Shown here: one piece after another, positions 11,389-19,470 of the stretch
Position numbering within the stretch: the stretch's first letter is position 1
Layout of the letters: every line of letters begins with the position of its first letter
Assembly (NCBI RefSeq): GCF_002093975.1
Contig: NZ_KZ084329.1
Location: forward strand, 63,596-127,595
Reading direction: 5' to 3'
Length of the DNA: 64,000 nucleotides
Source: Thermoactinospora rubra
GTDB lineage: Bacteria > Actinomycetota > Actinomycetes > Streptosporangiales > Streptosporangiaceae
Notes under the pieces: generated by a model
The model's input: only the letters and a program-made list of their open reading frames with translations
The model's database searches: none
What the model was told of the DNA's origin: nothing
Made by a program: the position numbers and the translations under genes

Positions 11389-11654
11389 ACGACCTGGCCG
11401 GCGCCCGGCCCGAGCAGCCCTTCGACATCCTCGTCGACGGCCGCGCGGTGCCCGTCCTGCCGGGGCAGACCATCGGCGCGGCGCTGCACGCCGCCGGCAT
11501 TCGCGCCTGGCGGACCACGCGGTTCGGCGGCCGGCCGCGCGGCCTGTTCTGCGGCATCGGCGTCTGCTTCGACTGCCTGGTGAGCGTCAACGGCGCCCCC
11601 GAGCAGCGCGCGTGCCTGCTCCAGGCCCGGCCCGGGGACGAGGTGCGCACATGA
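11385..11654 (+). CDS. (2Fe-2S)-binding small subunit, D-hydroxyproline dehydrogenase gamma-like
   Basis: 89-aa ferredoxin-fold protein. The cluster ligands are CGIGVCFDC followed by a fourth Cys in QRACLLQ, the HcnA/SoxA-like arrangement. It overlaps the upstream flavoprotein gene by GTGA and the downstream alpha subunit by ATGA, so the three subunits are translationally coupled and likely form one complex passing electrons from the flavin. Confidence 0.9.
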   Translation: MNDLAGARPEQPFDILVDGRAVPVLPGQTIGAALHAAGIRAWRTTRFGGRPRGLFCGIGVCFDCLVSVNGAPEQRACLLQARPGDEVRT

Positions 11655-13114
11655 GTGCCTACGACCTGGCCGTGGTGGGCGGCGGGCCCGCCGGCGTGGC
11701 GGGCGCCCTGACCGCCGCCCAGGCCGGGCTACGGGTGGCGCTGCTGGACGCCGCGCCCCGCCTGGGCGGGCAGTACTTCCGCCGCCTGCCCGAGACCTTC
11801 CACGCCACCCGCGAAGCCGCGCTGCACCACGGCCTGGACCGTTTCCTGCGGCAGAGCCGCGCCCTGCGCTCGCTGGCCGACGTGCTGCTGGAGCACCGGG
11901 TGTGGGCGGTGGAACGGCACGGCGGCCTCGGGGACTTCGTCGTGCACGCCGTGGCGGGGGACCGGGAGGAGCGTCCCGTCACGGTGCGGGCCTCGGCCCT
12001 GCTGATCGCGACCGGGGCGCACGACCGGCCGCTGCCGTTCCCGGGCTGGGACCTGCCCGGGGTGCTGACGGCGGGCGGGGCCCAGGCGCTGCTGAAGGGC
12101 AACCTCGTGGTGGCGGGGCGGCGCGTCGTGGTCGCGGGCACCGGCCCCTTCCCGCTGCCGGTCGCGGCGGGCCTGGCCCGGGCCGGCGCGAGGGTGGTGG
12201 AGGTGCTGGAGGCCAACGGGCCGCTGGGGCTGGCGCGCCATCCGGCGCTGGCCGCGTCCAAGCTGGGCGAGGCCGCCGGGTACGCGCTCGCGCTGGCCCG
12301 GCACCGCGTGCCGTACCGGGCCCGCCAGGCGGTCGTCGCCGCGCACGGCGACGGGGAGCTGACGCACGTCACGGTGGGGCGGCTGGACCGGGACTGGCGG
12401 GTCGTCGCCACGCGCACCGTCGAGTGCGACACGCTCGCCGTGGGGTACGGCTTCGTACCGCAGGTCGAGCTGGCCGTCCAGGCGGGGTGCGCGATGGGGC
12501 ACGACCTCGACGGCAGCCCGGTCGTCAGCGTGGACGCGGCCCAGCGCACCAGCGTCGCGGGCGTCTACGCCGCCGGGGAGCCCACGGGCGTGGGAGGCGC
12601 CGAGCTGGCCGAGGTCGAAGGGCGCATCGCGGGCCACGCCGCGGCGGCCGACCTCCGCTCCGCCGTACACCTGGCCGCCGAGCCGCCCGGCACCGCCGTA
12701 CACCGGCCCGCCGAGCCGCCCGGCACCCCCGCGCACTGGGCCGCCGGCCCGGCCGGCCTCGCCGTGCCCGAGCCGCTGCTCCGCCGCCGGGCCCGCCTGC
12801 GGGCCTTCGCCCAGGCCCTCCACCGGGCCTACCCCGTCCGTCCCGGCTGGCGGGACTGGCTCACCCCCGCCACCCTGGTCTGCCGCTGCGAGGAGGTGCC
12901 CTACGAGGCCGTCCGCGAGGCCATGGACCTCGGCGCCACCGACGCCCGCTCCGTCAAGCTCCTGGCCCGCCCCGGCATGGGCTGGTGCCAGGGCAGGATG
13001 TGCGGCTACGCCGTCGCCTGCCTGGCCGGGGAGCTTCCGCAAGCCCCCCGGCGCCCGATCGCCCAGCCGATCACGCTCGGCTCCCTTGAGAGGATGACTG
13101 ATGACCCATCGTGA
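11651..13114 (+). CDS. FAD/NAD(P)-binding oxidoreductase, D-hydroxyproline dehydrogenase alpha-like subunit
   Basis: 487 aa. The N-terminal FAD motif is VVGGGPAGVAGALTAAQAG; a second Rossmann motif, GTGPFPLPVAAGLARAG, lies near residue 165. The C-terminal BFD-like [2Fe-2S] site is LVCRCEEVPYEA plus GWCQGRMCG. Between the two domains (residues ~338-370) sits a threefold 11-residue repeat encoded by a 33-bp minisatellite (see separate feature). Electron-transfer subunit of the hydroxyproline dehydrogenase trio. It overlaps the next gene by 14 bp. Confidence 0.87.
   Translation: MSAYDLAVVGGGPAGVAGALTAAQAGLRVALLDAAPRLGGQYFRRLPETFHATREAALHHGLDRFLRQSRALRSLADVLLEHRVWAVERHGGLGDFVVHAVAGDREERPVTVRASALLIATGAHDRPLPFPGWDLPGVLTAGGAQALLKGNLVVAGRRVVVAGTGPFPLPVAAGLARAGARVVEVLEANGPLGLARHPALAASKLGEAAGYALALARHRVPYRARQAVVAAHGDGELTHVTVGRLDRDWRVVATRTVECDTLAVGYGFVPQVELAVQAGCAMGHDLDGSPVVSVDAAQRTSVAGVYAAGEPTGVGGAELAEVEGRIAGHAAAADLRSAVHLAAEPPGTAVHRPAEPPGTPAHWAAGPAGLAVPEPLLRRRARLRAFAQALHRAYPVRPGWRDWLTPATLVCRCEEVPYEAVREAMDLGATDARSVKLLARPGMGWCQGRMCGYAVACLAGELPQAPRRPIAQPITLGSLERMTDDPS
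12662..12760 (+). repeat. 33-bp in-frame tandem repeat, three units
   Basis: Units at 12662-12694 and 12695-12727 are nearly identical (encoding AVHLAAEPPGT and AVHRPAEPPGT); the third (12728-12760, PAHWAAGPAGL) is diverged. It lies between the nucleotide-binding and BFD-like domains of the alpha subunit and so forms a Pro/Ala-rich linker whose length can change by slippage without a frameshift. Confidence 0.85.
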
Positions 13115-13994
13115 CAAGCCCTGGCGCGGCGTGATGGTCGCCACCGCCCTGCCGCTCCGTCCCGACCTGTCGGTGGACTTCGACCGCTACGCCGGCCACT
13201 GCCGCTGGCTGGCCGAGAGCGGCTGCGACGGCGTGGTGCCCAACGGCTCGCTCGGCGAGTACCAGACGCTCACCCCCGAGGAGCGGGCCCGCGTGGTGGA
13301 GACCGCCGTGGCCGCCGTCGGCGGCCGGAACGTGATGGCCGGCGTGGGCGCGTACGGCTCGGCCGAGTCGCGCCGCTGGGCCGAGCAGGCCGCAGCGGCC
13401 GGATGCGGCTCGGTCCTGCTCCTGCCGCCCAACGCCTACCGGGCCGACGAGCGAGTCGTGATCGAGCACTACCGCGAGGTCGCCAAGGCCGGCCTGCCGA
13501 TCGTCGCCTACAACAACCCCTACGACACCAAGGTCGACCTCACCCCGGCCCTGCTGGCCAAGCTGTTCGACGAGGGCCTGATCGTCGCGGTGAAGGAGTT
13601 CACCGGCGACCCCCGCCGCGCCTATGAGCTGGCCGAGCTCGCCCCGGGCCTGGACCTGCTGATCGGCTCCGACGACGTGCTGCTGGAGCTGGCCATCGCG
13701 GGGGCGGCCGGCTGGATCGCCGGCTACCCCAACGCCCTGCCCGCCTCCTGCGTCGAGCTCTACCGGGCCGCCGTGGCCGGCGACCTGGAGACGGCGCTGC
13801 CGCTGTACCGCAGGCTGCACCCGCTGCTGCGCTGGGACTCCAAGACCGAGTTCGTCCAGGCCATCAAGCTGTCGATGGACATCGCGGGACGCTACGGCGG
13901 CCCCTGCCGCCCGCCGCGGCTGCCGCTGGCGGCCGAGTCCGAGGCCGCCGTGCGCGCCGCCACCGAGAAGGCGCTCGCCGAGGGCCTGCGATGA
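13101..13994 (+). CDS. Dihydrodipicolinate synthase family protein, probable 1-pyrroline-4-hydroxy-2-carboxylate deaminase
   Basis: 297-aa (beta/alpha)8 class I lyase-type protein. GSLGEYQTLT matches the substrate-loop position, AYNNPYDT carries the conserved Tyr, and VAVKEFTGD has the Schiff-base Lys. In hydroxyproline pathways this family member converts 1-pyrroline-4-hydroxy-2-carboxylate to 2-oxoglutarate semialdehyde plus ammonia. The assignment rests on its place directly after the dehydrogenase subunits and before proline-racemase-family genes; a DapA role is unlikely in this context. No 2-oxoglutarate semialdehyde dehydrogenase is encoded in this operon. Confidence 0.85.
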   Translation: MTHRDKPWRGVMVATALPLRPDLSVDFDRYAGHCRWLAESGCDGVVPNGSLGEYQTLTPEERARVVETAVAAVGGRNVMAGVGAYGSAESRRWAEQAAAAGCGSVLLLPPNAYRADERVVIEHYREVAKAGLPIVAYNNPYDTKVDLTPALLAKLFDEGLIVAVKEFTGDPRRAYELAELAPGLDLLIGSDDVLLELAIAGAAGWIAGYPNALPASCVELYRAAVAGDLETALPLYRRLHPLLRWDSKTEFVQAIKLSMDIAGRYGGPCRPPRLPLAAESEAAVRAATEKALAEGLR

Positions 13995-14992
13995 GGACGA
14001 AGCGGGTCTTCCACGCGGTCGACTCCCACACCGAGGGCATGCCGACCCGCGTGATCGTGGGCGGCGTGGGCGTCGTGCCGGGCGCGTCGATGGCCGAGCG
14101 GCGCCTGTACTTCCGCGACAACCTCGACCACATCAAGCAGCTGCTGATGAACGAGCCGCGCGGCCACGCCGCCATGAGCGGCGCCGTCCTGCAGCCGCCC
14201 ACCCGGCCGGACGCCGACTGGGGCGTGATCTTCATCGAGGTCTCCGGCTACCTGCCGATGTGCGGGCACGGCACGATCGGGGTGGCCACGGTGCTGGTCG
14301 AGACCGGCATGGTGGAGGTCACCGAGCCGGTCACCACGGTGCGCCTGGAGGTGCCCGCCGGGCTGGTGGAGGCCCACGTCGCCGTCGAGGACGGCCAGGC
14401 CGTGTCGGTGACGCTGCGCAACGTGCCGTCCTTCGCCGAGCGGCTCGACGCCTTCGCCGAGGTGCCCGGCTTCGGCCGCATCCGCTACGACCTGGCCTAC
14501 GGCGGCAACTTCTACGCCATCGTGGACCTGGAGGACTACAAGCTGCCCTTCGACCGGGCCGCCAAGAACGAGATCCTGGCCGCCGGGCTGGCCACGATGG
14601 CCGCGATCAACGCCGCCGACGAGCCCGTCCACCCCGAGGACGAGCGGATCAGGGGCTGTCACCACGTCTACTTCAAGGCGCCGGGCTCCACCGCCGAGCA
14701 CTCCAGGCACGCGATGGCGATCCACCCGGGGTGGTTCGACCGCTCGCCCTGCGGCACCGGCACCAGCGCCCGCATGGCCCAGCTGCACGCGCGCGGCGAG
14801 CTGCCGATCGGCCGCGACTTCGTCAACGAGTCGTTCATCGGCACCCGCTTCATCGGCCGCCTGGTGGAGGAGACCAGCGTCGGCGGACGCCCGGCCGTGA
14901 TCCCGACGATCACCGGCCGGGCGTGGATCACCGGCACGGCGCAGTACTTCCTCGACCCGCGCGACCCCTTCCCCGAAGGGTTCGTCCTATGA
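13991..14992 (+). CDS. Proline racemase family protein, probable 4-hydroxyproline 2-epimerase
   Basis: 333 aa. Both catalytic cysteines are present: GYLPMCGHGTIG and DRSPCGTGTSA, the Cys/Cys pair of proline racemases and 4-hydroxyproline epimerases. The expected reaction is trans-4-hydroxy-L-proline to cis-4-hydroxy-D-proline, the substrate of the upstream dehydrogenase. ATGA overlaps with both neighbours indicate tight coupling. Confidence 0.88.
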   Translation: MRTKRVFHAVDSHTEGMPTRVIVGGVGVVPGASMAERRLYFRDNLDHIKQLLMNEPRGHAAMSGAVLQPPTRPDADWGVIFIEVSGYLPMCGHGTIGVATVLVETGMVEVTEPVTTVRLEVPAGLVEAHVAVEDGQAVSVTLRNVPSFAERLDAFAEVPGFGRIRYDLAYGGNFYAIVDLEDYKLPFDRAAKNEILAAGLATMAAINAADEPVHPEDERIRGCHHVYFKAPGSTAEHSRHAMAIHPGWFDRSPCGTGTSARMAQLHARGELPIGRDFVNESFIGTRFIGRLVEETSVGGRPAVIPTITGRAWITGTAQYFLDPRDPFPEGFVL

Positions 14993-15942
14993 TCTCGACG
15001 GTGGACTACCACACCGGCGGCGAGCCGTTCCGCATCGTCACCGGCGGGGTGCCGCAGATCCCCGGCGCGACGGTGCTGGACCGCAGGAGCAACGCGCCCG
15101 CGACGGTGGACCACATCCGGCGGCTGCTGTGCCACGAGCCGCGCGGCCACGCCGACATGTACGGCTGCTTCCTGGTGCCGCCCGACTCCCCGGAGGCGCA
15201 TCTGGGCGTGCTGTTCTGGCACAAGGACGGCTACTCCACCGCCTGCGGGCACGGCACGATCGCGCTGGGCGCGTACGCCGTCCACGAGGGGCTGGTCGAC
15301 GCCGCGCCGGACGGCGAGACGGACGTCGTCGCCGACGTGCCCTCCGGCCGTGTCACCGCCCGCGTGCGCTGCGCGGGCGGCAAGGTCACCGCCGTCACCT
15401 TCCGCAGCGTGCCGTCGTTCGTGCTGGCCCGCGGCGTGCCGGTGGCCGGGGTCACGGTCGACCTGGCGTACGGCGGAGCCGTCTACGCCGGCCTGCCCGC
15501 CTCCGCCCTCGGCCTCACGGTGGCCCCGTCCGACCTGGTGCCGCTGATCGCCGCGGCCCGCGCCGTCAAGGCCGGGCTGGCCGGGCACCCGGCGACCGAG
15601 CACCCGGCCGACCCGCGCCTGTCGGGCGTCTACGGCGTGATCTTCTACGACGAGCTCGGCCCCGGCCACCAGCGCAACGTCACGGTCTTCGCCGACGGCG
15701 AGGTGGACCGCTCGCCCTGCGGCTCGGGCACCGCCGCACGCCTGGCGCTGCTGCACGAGGACGGGTTCAGGGGGACGCTCGTCCACGACAGCATCGTCGG
15801 CAGCCGCTTCCTGGGCACCGTGGCCGAGGTGTCGCCCGAGGGCGTGATACCGGAGATCGAGGGCATGGCCTACCGTACGGGCAGGCACCAGTTCGAGCTG
15901 GATCCCGACGACCCGCTGGGGACCGGGTTCACGCTCCGCTGA
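14989..15942 (+). CDS. Second proline racemase family protein (epimerase or 3-hydroxyproline-dehydratase-like)
   Basis: 317 aa, paralogous to the gene just upstream but clearly diverged. Active-site motifs are GYSTACGHGTIALG and DRSPCGSGTAA, so it keeps two Cys. The GYSTxCGH-IALG flavour recalls trans-3-hydroxy-L-proline dehydratases, which usually have Thr or another residue at the second site. The downstream OCD-family gene would fit a 3-hydroxyproline branch. Substrate cannot be decided from sequence alone. Confidence 0.8.
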   Translation: MISTVDYHTGGEPFRIVTGGVPQIPGATVLDRRSNAPATVDHIRRLLCHEPRGHADMYGCFLVPPDSPEAHLGVLFWHKDGYSTACGHGTIALGAYAVHEGLVDAAPDGETDVVADVPSGRVTARVRCAGGKVTAVTFRSVPSFVLARGVPVAGVTVDLAYGGAVYAGLPASALGLTVAPSDLVPLIAAARAVKAGLAGHPATEHPADPRLSGVYGVIFYDELGPGHQRNVTVFADGEVDRSPCGSGTAARLALLHEDGFRGTLVHDSIVGSRFLGTVAEVSPEGVIPEIEGMAYRTGRHQFELDPDDPLGTGFTLR

Positions 15943-15950
15943 CCCAAGCC

Positions 15951-15989
15951 CCGGCCGGGGCGGGGAACCGCGCCCCTCGCCCCGGCCGG
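15951..15989 (+). terminator. Strong GC hairpin inside the hydroxyproline operon
   Basis: CCGGCCGGGGCG (15951-15962) pairs perfectly with CGCCCCGGCCGG (15978-15989); GGG/CCC extends it past a one-base bulge. It lies in the 65-bp gap, the only sizeable gap in the operon, and has no U-tract. It may attenuate read-through or protect the upstream mRNA rather than end transcription. Confidence 0.55.
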
Positions 15990-16007
15990 CTCCACCCGGA
16001 GGATCTG

Positions 16008-17000
16008 ATGGACGCCCTGCCGTACCTCGACGCCGACACTCTCGCCGCGCTGGTGCCCCTGTCGCGGGCCGTGGAGGTGCTGGAGCAGGCGTTGCGCGAC
16101 GGGCTGGACCCGGAGCGGACGCCGCCGCGCGCCGGCGTGCCCGTGCCGGGCGGCGAGCTGCTCATGATGCCCGCGGGCGACGGCCGGTACGCGGGGGTCA
16201 AGGTGGTGAGCGTCGCGCCCGCCAACCCGGCCCGCGGCCTGCCGCGCATCCAGGGGACGTACCTGCTGTTCGACGGGGACACCCTGCGCCCTCTCGCGGT
16301 GCTGGACGGCATGGCGCTGACGTCCCTGCGCACGCCCGCCGTCTCGGCCGTGGCCGTGTCCCGCCTGGTCGCCCCGCACGCGCGCCGCCTGGTCCTGTTC
16401 GGCACGGGCCCGCAGGCCTGGGGCCACCTGGCGGCCATCCGGGCGATCCGCCCGCTGGAGCACGTCACGGTCGTCGGCCGCAACCCCGCCGGCGTCGGCG
16501 CGCTGGCCTCGCACTGCCGCCGACTGGGCCTGCGGGCCGAGTCGCTGTACGGCCCCGCCGGCACGGCCACCGGCCAGCCAGCCGACGAGCACGCCGGCAG
16601 GGTGGCCGAGGCGGTCGCGCTGGCCGACATCGTGGCCTGTTGCACGACCGCCAGGACCCCGCTGTTCCCCGGTAAGCTCGCCCGCGACGGCGCCGCCGTG
16701 GTCGCCGTGGGGTCGCACGAGCCGGACGCCCGCGAGGTCGACGAGGACCTCGTGGCACGGGCCACCGTGGTGGTGGAGTCGAGGGCGGCGGCCCTGGCCG
16801 AGGCGGGCGATGTGATCATCCCCGTCCGGAACGGTACGATCACCACTGGTCACCTGGCCGGCAACCTGGCCGACCTGGTGTCCGGCCGCCTCCTGCCGGG
16901 CCCGGGCCCCAGGCTGTTCAAGAGCGTGGGGATGGCCTGGGAGGACCTGGTGGTCGCGGCCGCGGCCCACGAGGCGGCGACGGCGCGGCGGCCCGGGTGA
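16008..17000 (+). CDS. Ornithine cyclodeaminase / mu-crystallin family protein, possible delta1-pyrroline-2-carboxylate reductase
   Basis: 330 aa, NAD(P)-binding motif LVLFGTGPQAWGH near residue 125, and family signature PAVSAVAVSRLVAPHA upstream of it. OCD-family members in hydroxyproline clusters often reduce delta1-pyrroline-2-carboxylate to L-proline in trans-3-hydroxyproline degradation; true ornithine cyclodeaminase is less likely here. Start ATG 16008 has SD GGAGGA. It follows the GC hairpin and precedes the GntR gene by 21 bp. Confidence 0.8.
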   Translation: MDALPYLDADTLAALVPLSRAVEVLEQALRDGLDPERTPPRAGVPVPGGELLMMPAGDGRYAGVKVVSVAPANPARGLPRIQGTYLLFDGDTLRPLAVLDGMALTSLRTPAVSAVAVSRLVAPHARRLVLFGTGPQAWGHLAAIRAIRPLEHVTVVGRNPAGVGALASHCRRLGLRAESLYGPAGTATGQPADEHAGRVAEAVALADIVACCTTARTPLFPGKLARDGAAVVAVGSHEPDAREVDEDLVARATVVVESRAAALAEAGDVIIPVRNGTITTGHLAGNLADLVSGRLLPGPGPRLFKSVGMAWEDLVVAAAAHEAATARRPG

Positions 17001-17021
17001 AGCCGGGCGGAGGACGAAAGG

Positions 17022-17699
17022 ATGTGCGCGATGCAGGGTCGGCTGGACCTGCCGGCGGTGGGAGAGCGGCAGAGCCTGCGCGAGCAGGTGGCCAACGCCC
17101 TGCGCGCGGCCCTCGTCACCGGCGAGATGCGCCCCGGCGTCGTCTACTCCGCGCCGGTGCTCGCGGCCCAGTTCGGCGTCTCGGCCACGCCCGTGCGTGA
17201 GGCCATGCTCGACCTGGCGAAGGAGGGCCTGGTCGAGGCGGTGCGCAACAAGGGGTTCCGCGTCACCGAGCTGTCGGATCGCGACCTGGACGAGCTCACC
17301 CAGATCCGCGAGCTGATCGAGGTGCCGACCGTGGCGGCGCTCGCCGACCCCGGGCGCGCGGGCGATTTCGACAGGATCAGGCCGATCGCCGAGGAGATCG
17401 TCTCTGCCGCAGAAAGGGCGGACCTGCTGGCATATGTCGACGCTGACCTGCGGTTTCACGTGGAACTGCTGAGCCTGTCGGGCAACGCCCACCTCGTGGA
17501 CGTGGTGCGGGACCTGCGCAACAGGGCGCGTCTGTACGGCCTGTCCCAGCTGGCCGAGCGCGGCACGCTGGCCGACTCCGCCCGCGAGCACCTTCAGCTG
17601 CTGGACCTGCTCGTCCAGGGCGACACCGAGGGCTCCCGGCGGCTGATGGCCCAGCACATCGGCAAGGTCCGCGGCGTGTGGGCCAAGCCCGCCTCCTGA
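17022..17699 (+). CDS. GntR-family (FCD/VanR subgroup) transcriptional regulator
   Basis: 225 aa. The N-terminal winged helix-turn-helix is LREQVANALRAALVTGEM with SATPVREAMLDLAKEGLV; the C-terminal all-helical FCD domain carries the metal-binding pattern DADLRFH, REH and AQH. GGAGGA lies 7 nt before ATG 17022. As the last gene of the hydroxyproline operon it is the likely local regulator, with the intergenic region at 10182-10269 as the expected target. Confidence 0.88.
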   Translation: MCAMQGRLDLPAVGERQSLREQVANALRAALVTGEMRPGVVYSAPVLAAQFGVSATPVREAMLDLAKEGLVEAVRNKGFRVTELSDRDLDELTQIRELIEVPTVAALADPGRAGDFDRIRPIAEEIVSAAERADLLAYVDADLRFHVELLSLSGNAHLVDVVRDLRNRARLYGLSQLAERGTLADSAREHLQLLDLLVQGDTEGSRRLMAQHIGKVRGVWAKPAS

Positions 17700-17708
17700 C
17701 GGGCGGGC
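17687..17708. terminator. Small bidirectional hairpin between convergent genes
   Basis: GCCCGCC (17687-17693) and GGCGGGC (17702-17708) form a 7-bp stem with an 8-nt loop around the GntR stop codon, 5 bp before the stop of the convergent DMT transporter. No U-tract. Confidence 0.4.
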
Positions 17709-17712
17709 CGCC

Positions 17713-18630
17713 TCAGCCGCGGCTCGTCCGGGTCGCGCCCAGGCTGGCCCCGACGATGCACAGCACCGCCACCCACTGCTGCACCCCCAGCATCTCGCCC
17801 AGCACCACGAGCCCGATCAGCGCCGCCACGGCGGGCTCCAGGCTCATCAGCACCCCGAAGACGTGCTTGGGCATGCGCCGCAGCGCGTGCAGCTCCAGCG
17901 AGTAGGGGATCACCGACGACAGCAGCGCCACGCCCAGCCCGATGAGCAGCACCTCGGGCCGCAGCAGCTCCGCCCCTCCCGTGGTGAGCCCCACCGGGGC
18001 GATGAAGACCGCGGCGATCACCATGGCGAAGGTGAGCCCCGTCGTGCCGGGGAAGCGGCTGCCCGCGGCGGCCGACAGCAGGATGTAGGTCGCCCAGCAC
18101 GCGCCCGCCGCCAGCGCGAACCCGATGCCCGCCCAGCTGACCAGCGCCGACTCGCCCCACGGCGCGGTCAGGGCCACGCCCAGGCCCGCCAGCGTCACCC
18201 ACAGCAGATCCAGCCGCCGGCGCGAGGCCGCGACCGCCACGCCGAGCGGCCCCAGGAACTCGATGGCCACCGCGATGCCCATCGGCAGCCGGGCGAGCGC
18301 CTCGTAGAAGGTGAGGTTCATCACCGCGAGCGTGACGCCGAAGCCCGCGCCGACCGCCCAGTCGCGCCAGGTCAGCCCCCTCATCCTGGGCCTGGCCAGG
18401 GCCAGCAGGATCAGCGCGCCCGCCGCGATCCGCAGGAACACGATGGCGCTCGGCGACACCGCGGCGAACAGCTGCTTGGCGAACCCCGCGCCCAGCTGGA
18501 CCGACAGGATGCCCAGCAGCACCAGGCCGGAGGGCGGGACGGCGTCGGCGGCCGTCTTGAGCAGCGCGCCCACGCGCGGCAGGCCGGACCTGCCGCGGTC
18601 GAAGGGACGGTCGAGGGCGTTGACGGTCAC
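17713..18630 (-). CDS. EamA/RhtA-type DMT superfamily transporter
   Basis: 305 aa, about ten hydrophobic helices in two EamA repeats, the second ending KHVFGVLMSLEPAVAALIGLVVLGE, typical of RhtA-like amino acid or metabolite exporters. GTG 18630 is chosen because GGAGAGG lies just upstream; an in-frame ATG sits 21 bp earlier. It is convergent with the hydroxyproline operon and might export amino acids, but substrate is unknown. Confidence 0.88.
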   Translation of the reverse strand: MTVNALDRPFDRGRSGLPRVGALLKTAADAVPPSGLVLLGILSVQLGAGFAKQLFAAVSPSAIVFLRIAAGALILLALARPRMRGLTWRDWAVGAGFGVTLAVMNLTFYEALARLPMGIAVAIEFLGPLGVAVAASRRRLDLLWVTLAGLGVALTAPWGESALVSWAGIGFALAAGACWATYILLSAAAGSRFPGTTGLTFAMVIAAVFIAPVGLTTGGAELLRPEVLLIGLGVALLSSVIPYSLELHALRRMPKHVFGVLMSLEPAVAALIGLVVLGEMLGVQQWVAVLCIVGASLGATRTSRG

Positions 18631-18708
18631 GGGATCCTCTCCAAGGGGCAAGCGGAATCCCGAGCTTACCGAGGCCGGCCGACATTCCCGGAGGCCACCC
18701 CCGGCCCC

Positions 18709-19470
18709 TCACTCCCAGCGGAAGGTCCGCGCCGCCAGCCCCAGCGTCAGGACCGCCCACGCCGCCAGGATCCCCAGCGGCGCCAGCGGGAAGGCCCCTT
18801 CGGCGAGCACCGCGCGCACCCCGCCGGTCAGCGCGGCGATGGGCAGCGCCTCCAGCACGGGCCGCACGCCCTCGGGAAAGGCCGACAGCGGGAACACCAC
18901 CCCGCCGCAGCCCAGCAGCACCAGGTAGACCAGGTTGGCCGCCGCCAGCGTGGCCTCCGCCCGCAGGACGCCCGCCATCAGCAGCCCCAGCCCGCTGAAG
19001 GCCGCCGTGCCCAGCAGCAGGTACGGCAGCGCCGCCACGACGAGCCCCTCGGGCCGCCACCCCAGCAGGTACGCCACCACGACGATCACCACGACCTGCA
19101 GCAGCTCGACGGCCAGCACGGCGAGCGTCTTGGCCAGCATGAGGCCGAAACGCGACAGCGGCGTGGCGCCCAGCCGCTTGAGCACGCCGTACCGGCGCTC
19201 GAACCCGGTGGCGATCGCCTGCCCGGTGAACGCGGTCGACATGACGGCCAGCGCCAGCACGCCGGGGGTCAGGAAGTCGACCCGCCGCGCCGCGCCCACG
19301 TCGACCAGCGGCGCCAGCGAGAAGCCGACCAGCAGCAGCACCGGGATGATGAGCGTGAGCAGCAGCTGCTCGCCGTTGCGCAGGATGGCCCGCGTCTCGG
19401 CCGCCGCCTGGGCCAGGACCATGCGGCGCAGCGGCGCGGCGCCGGGGGCGGGCGTGAAGTCCAGGGTCAT
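18709..19470 (-). CDS. ABC-2 type transporter permease
   Basis: 253 aa with six hydrophobic helices, the pattern of ABC-2 (DrrB-like) export permeases. It starts MTLDFTPAPGAAPLRRMVLAQAAAE; the ATG overlaps the stop of the ATPase gene (ATGA). The gene pair sits on the core skeleton in the same relative place as Rv1457c in M. tuberculosis, as I recall it. Substrate unknown. Confidence 0.9.
   Translation of the reverse strand: MTLDFTPAPGAAPLRRMVLAQAAAETRAILRNGEQLLLTLIIPVLLLVGFSLAPLVDVGAARRVDFLTPGVLALAVMSTAFTGQAIATGFERRYGVLKRLGATPLSRFGLMLAKTLAVLAVELLQVVVIVVVAYLLGWRPEGLVVAALPYLLLGTAAFSGLGLLMAGVLRAEATLAAANLVYLVLLGCGGVVFPLSAFPEGVRPVLEALPIAALTGGVRAVLAEGAFPLAPLGILAAWAVLTLGLAARTFRWE

Noticed and set aside
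14989..15942. Calling the second racemase paralogue a trans-3-hydroxyproline dehydratase outright
   Set aside because: The second active-site residue is Cys rather than the Thr typical of that group, so only a tentative label is justified.
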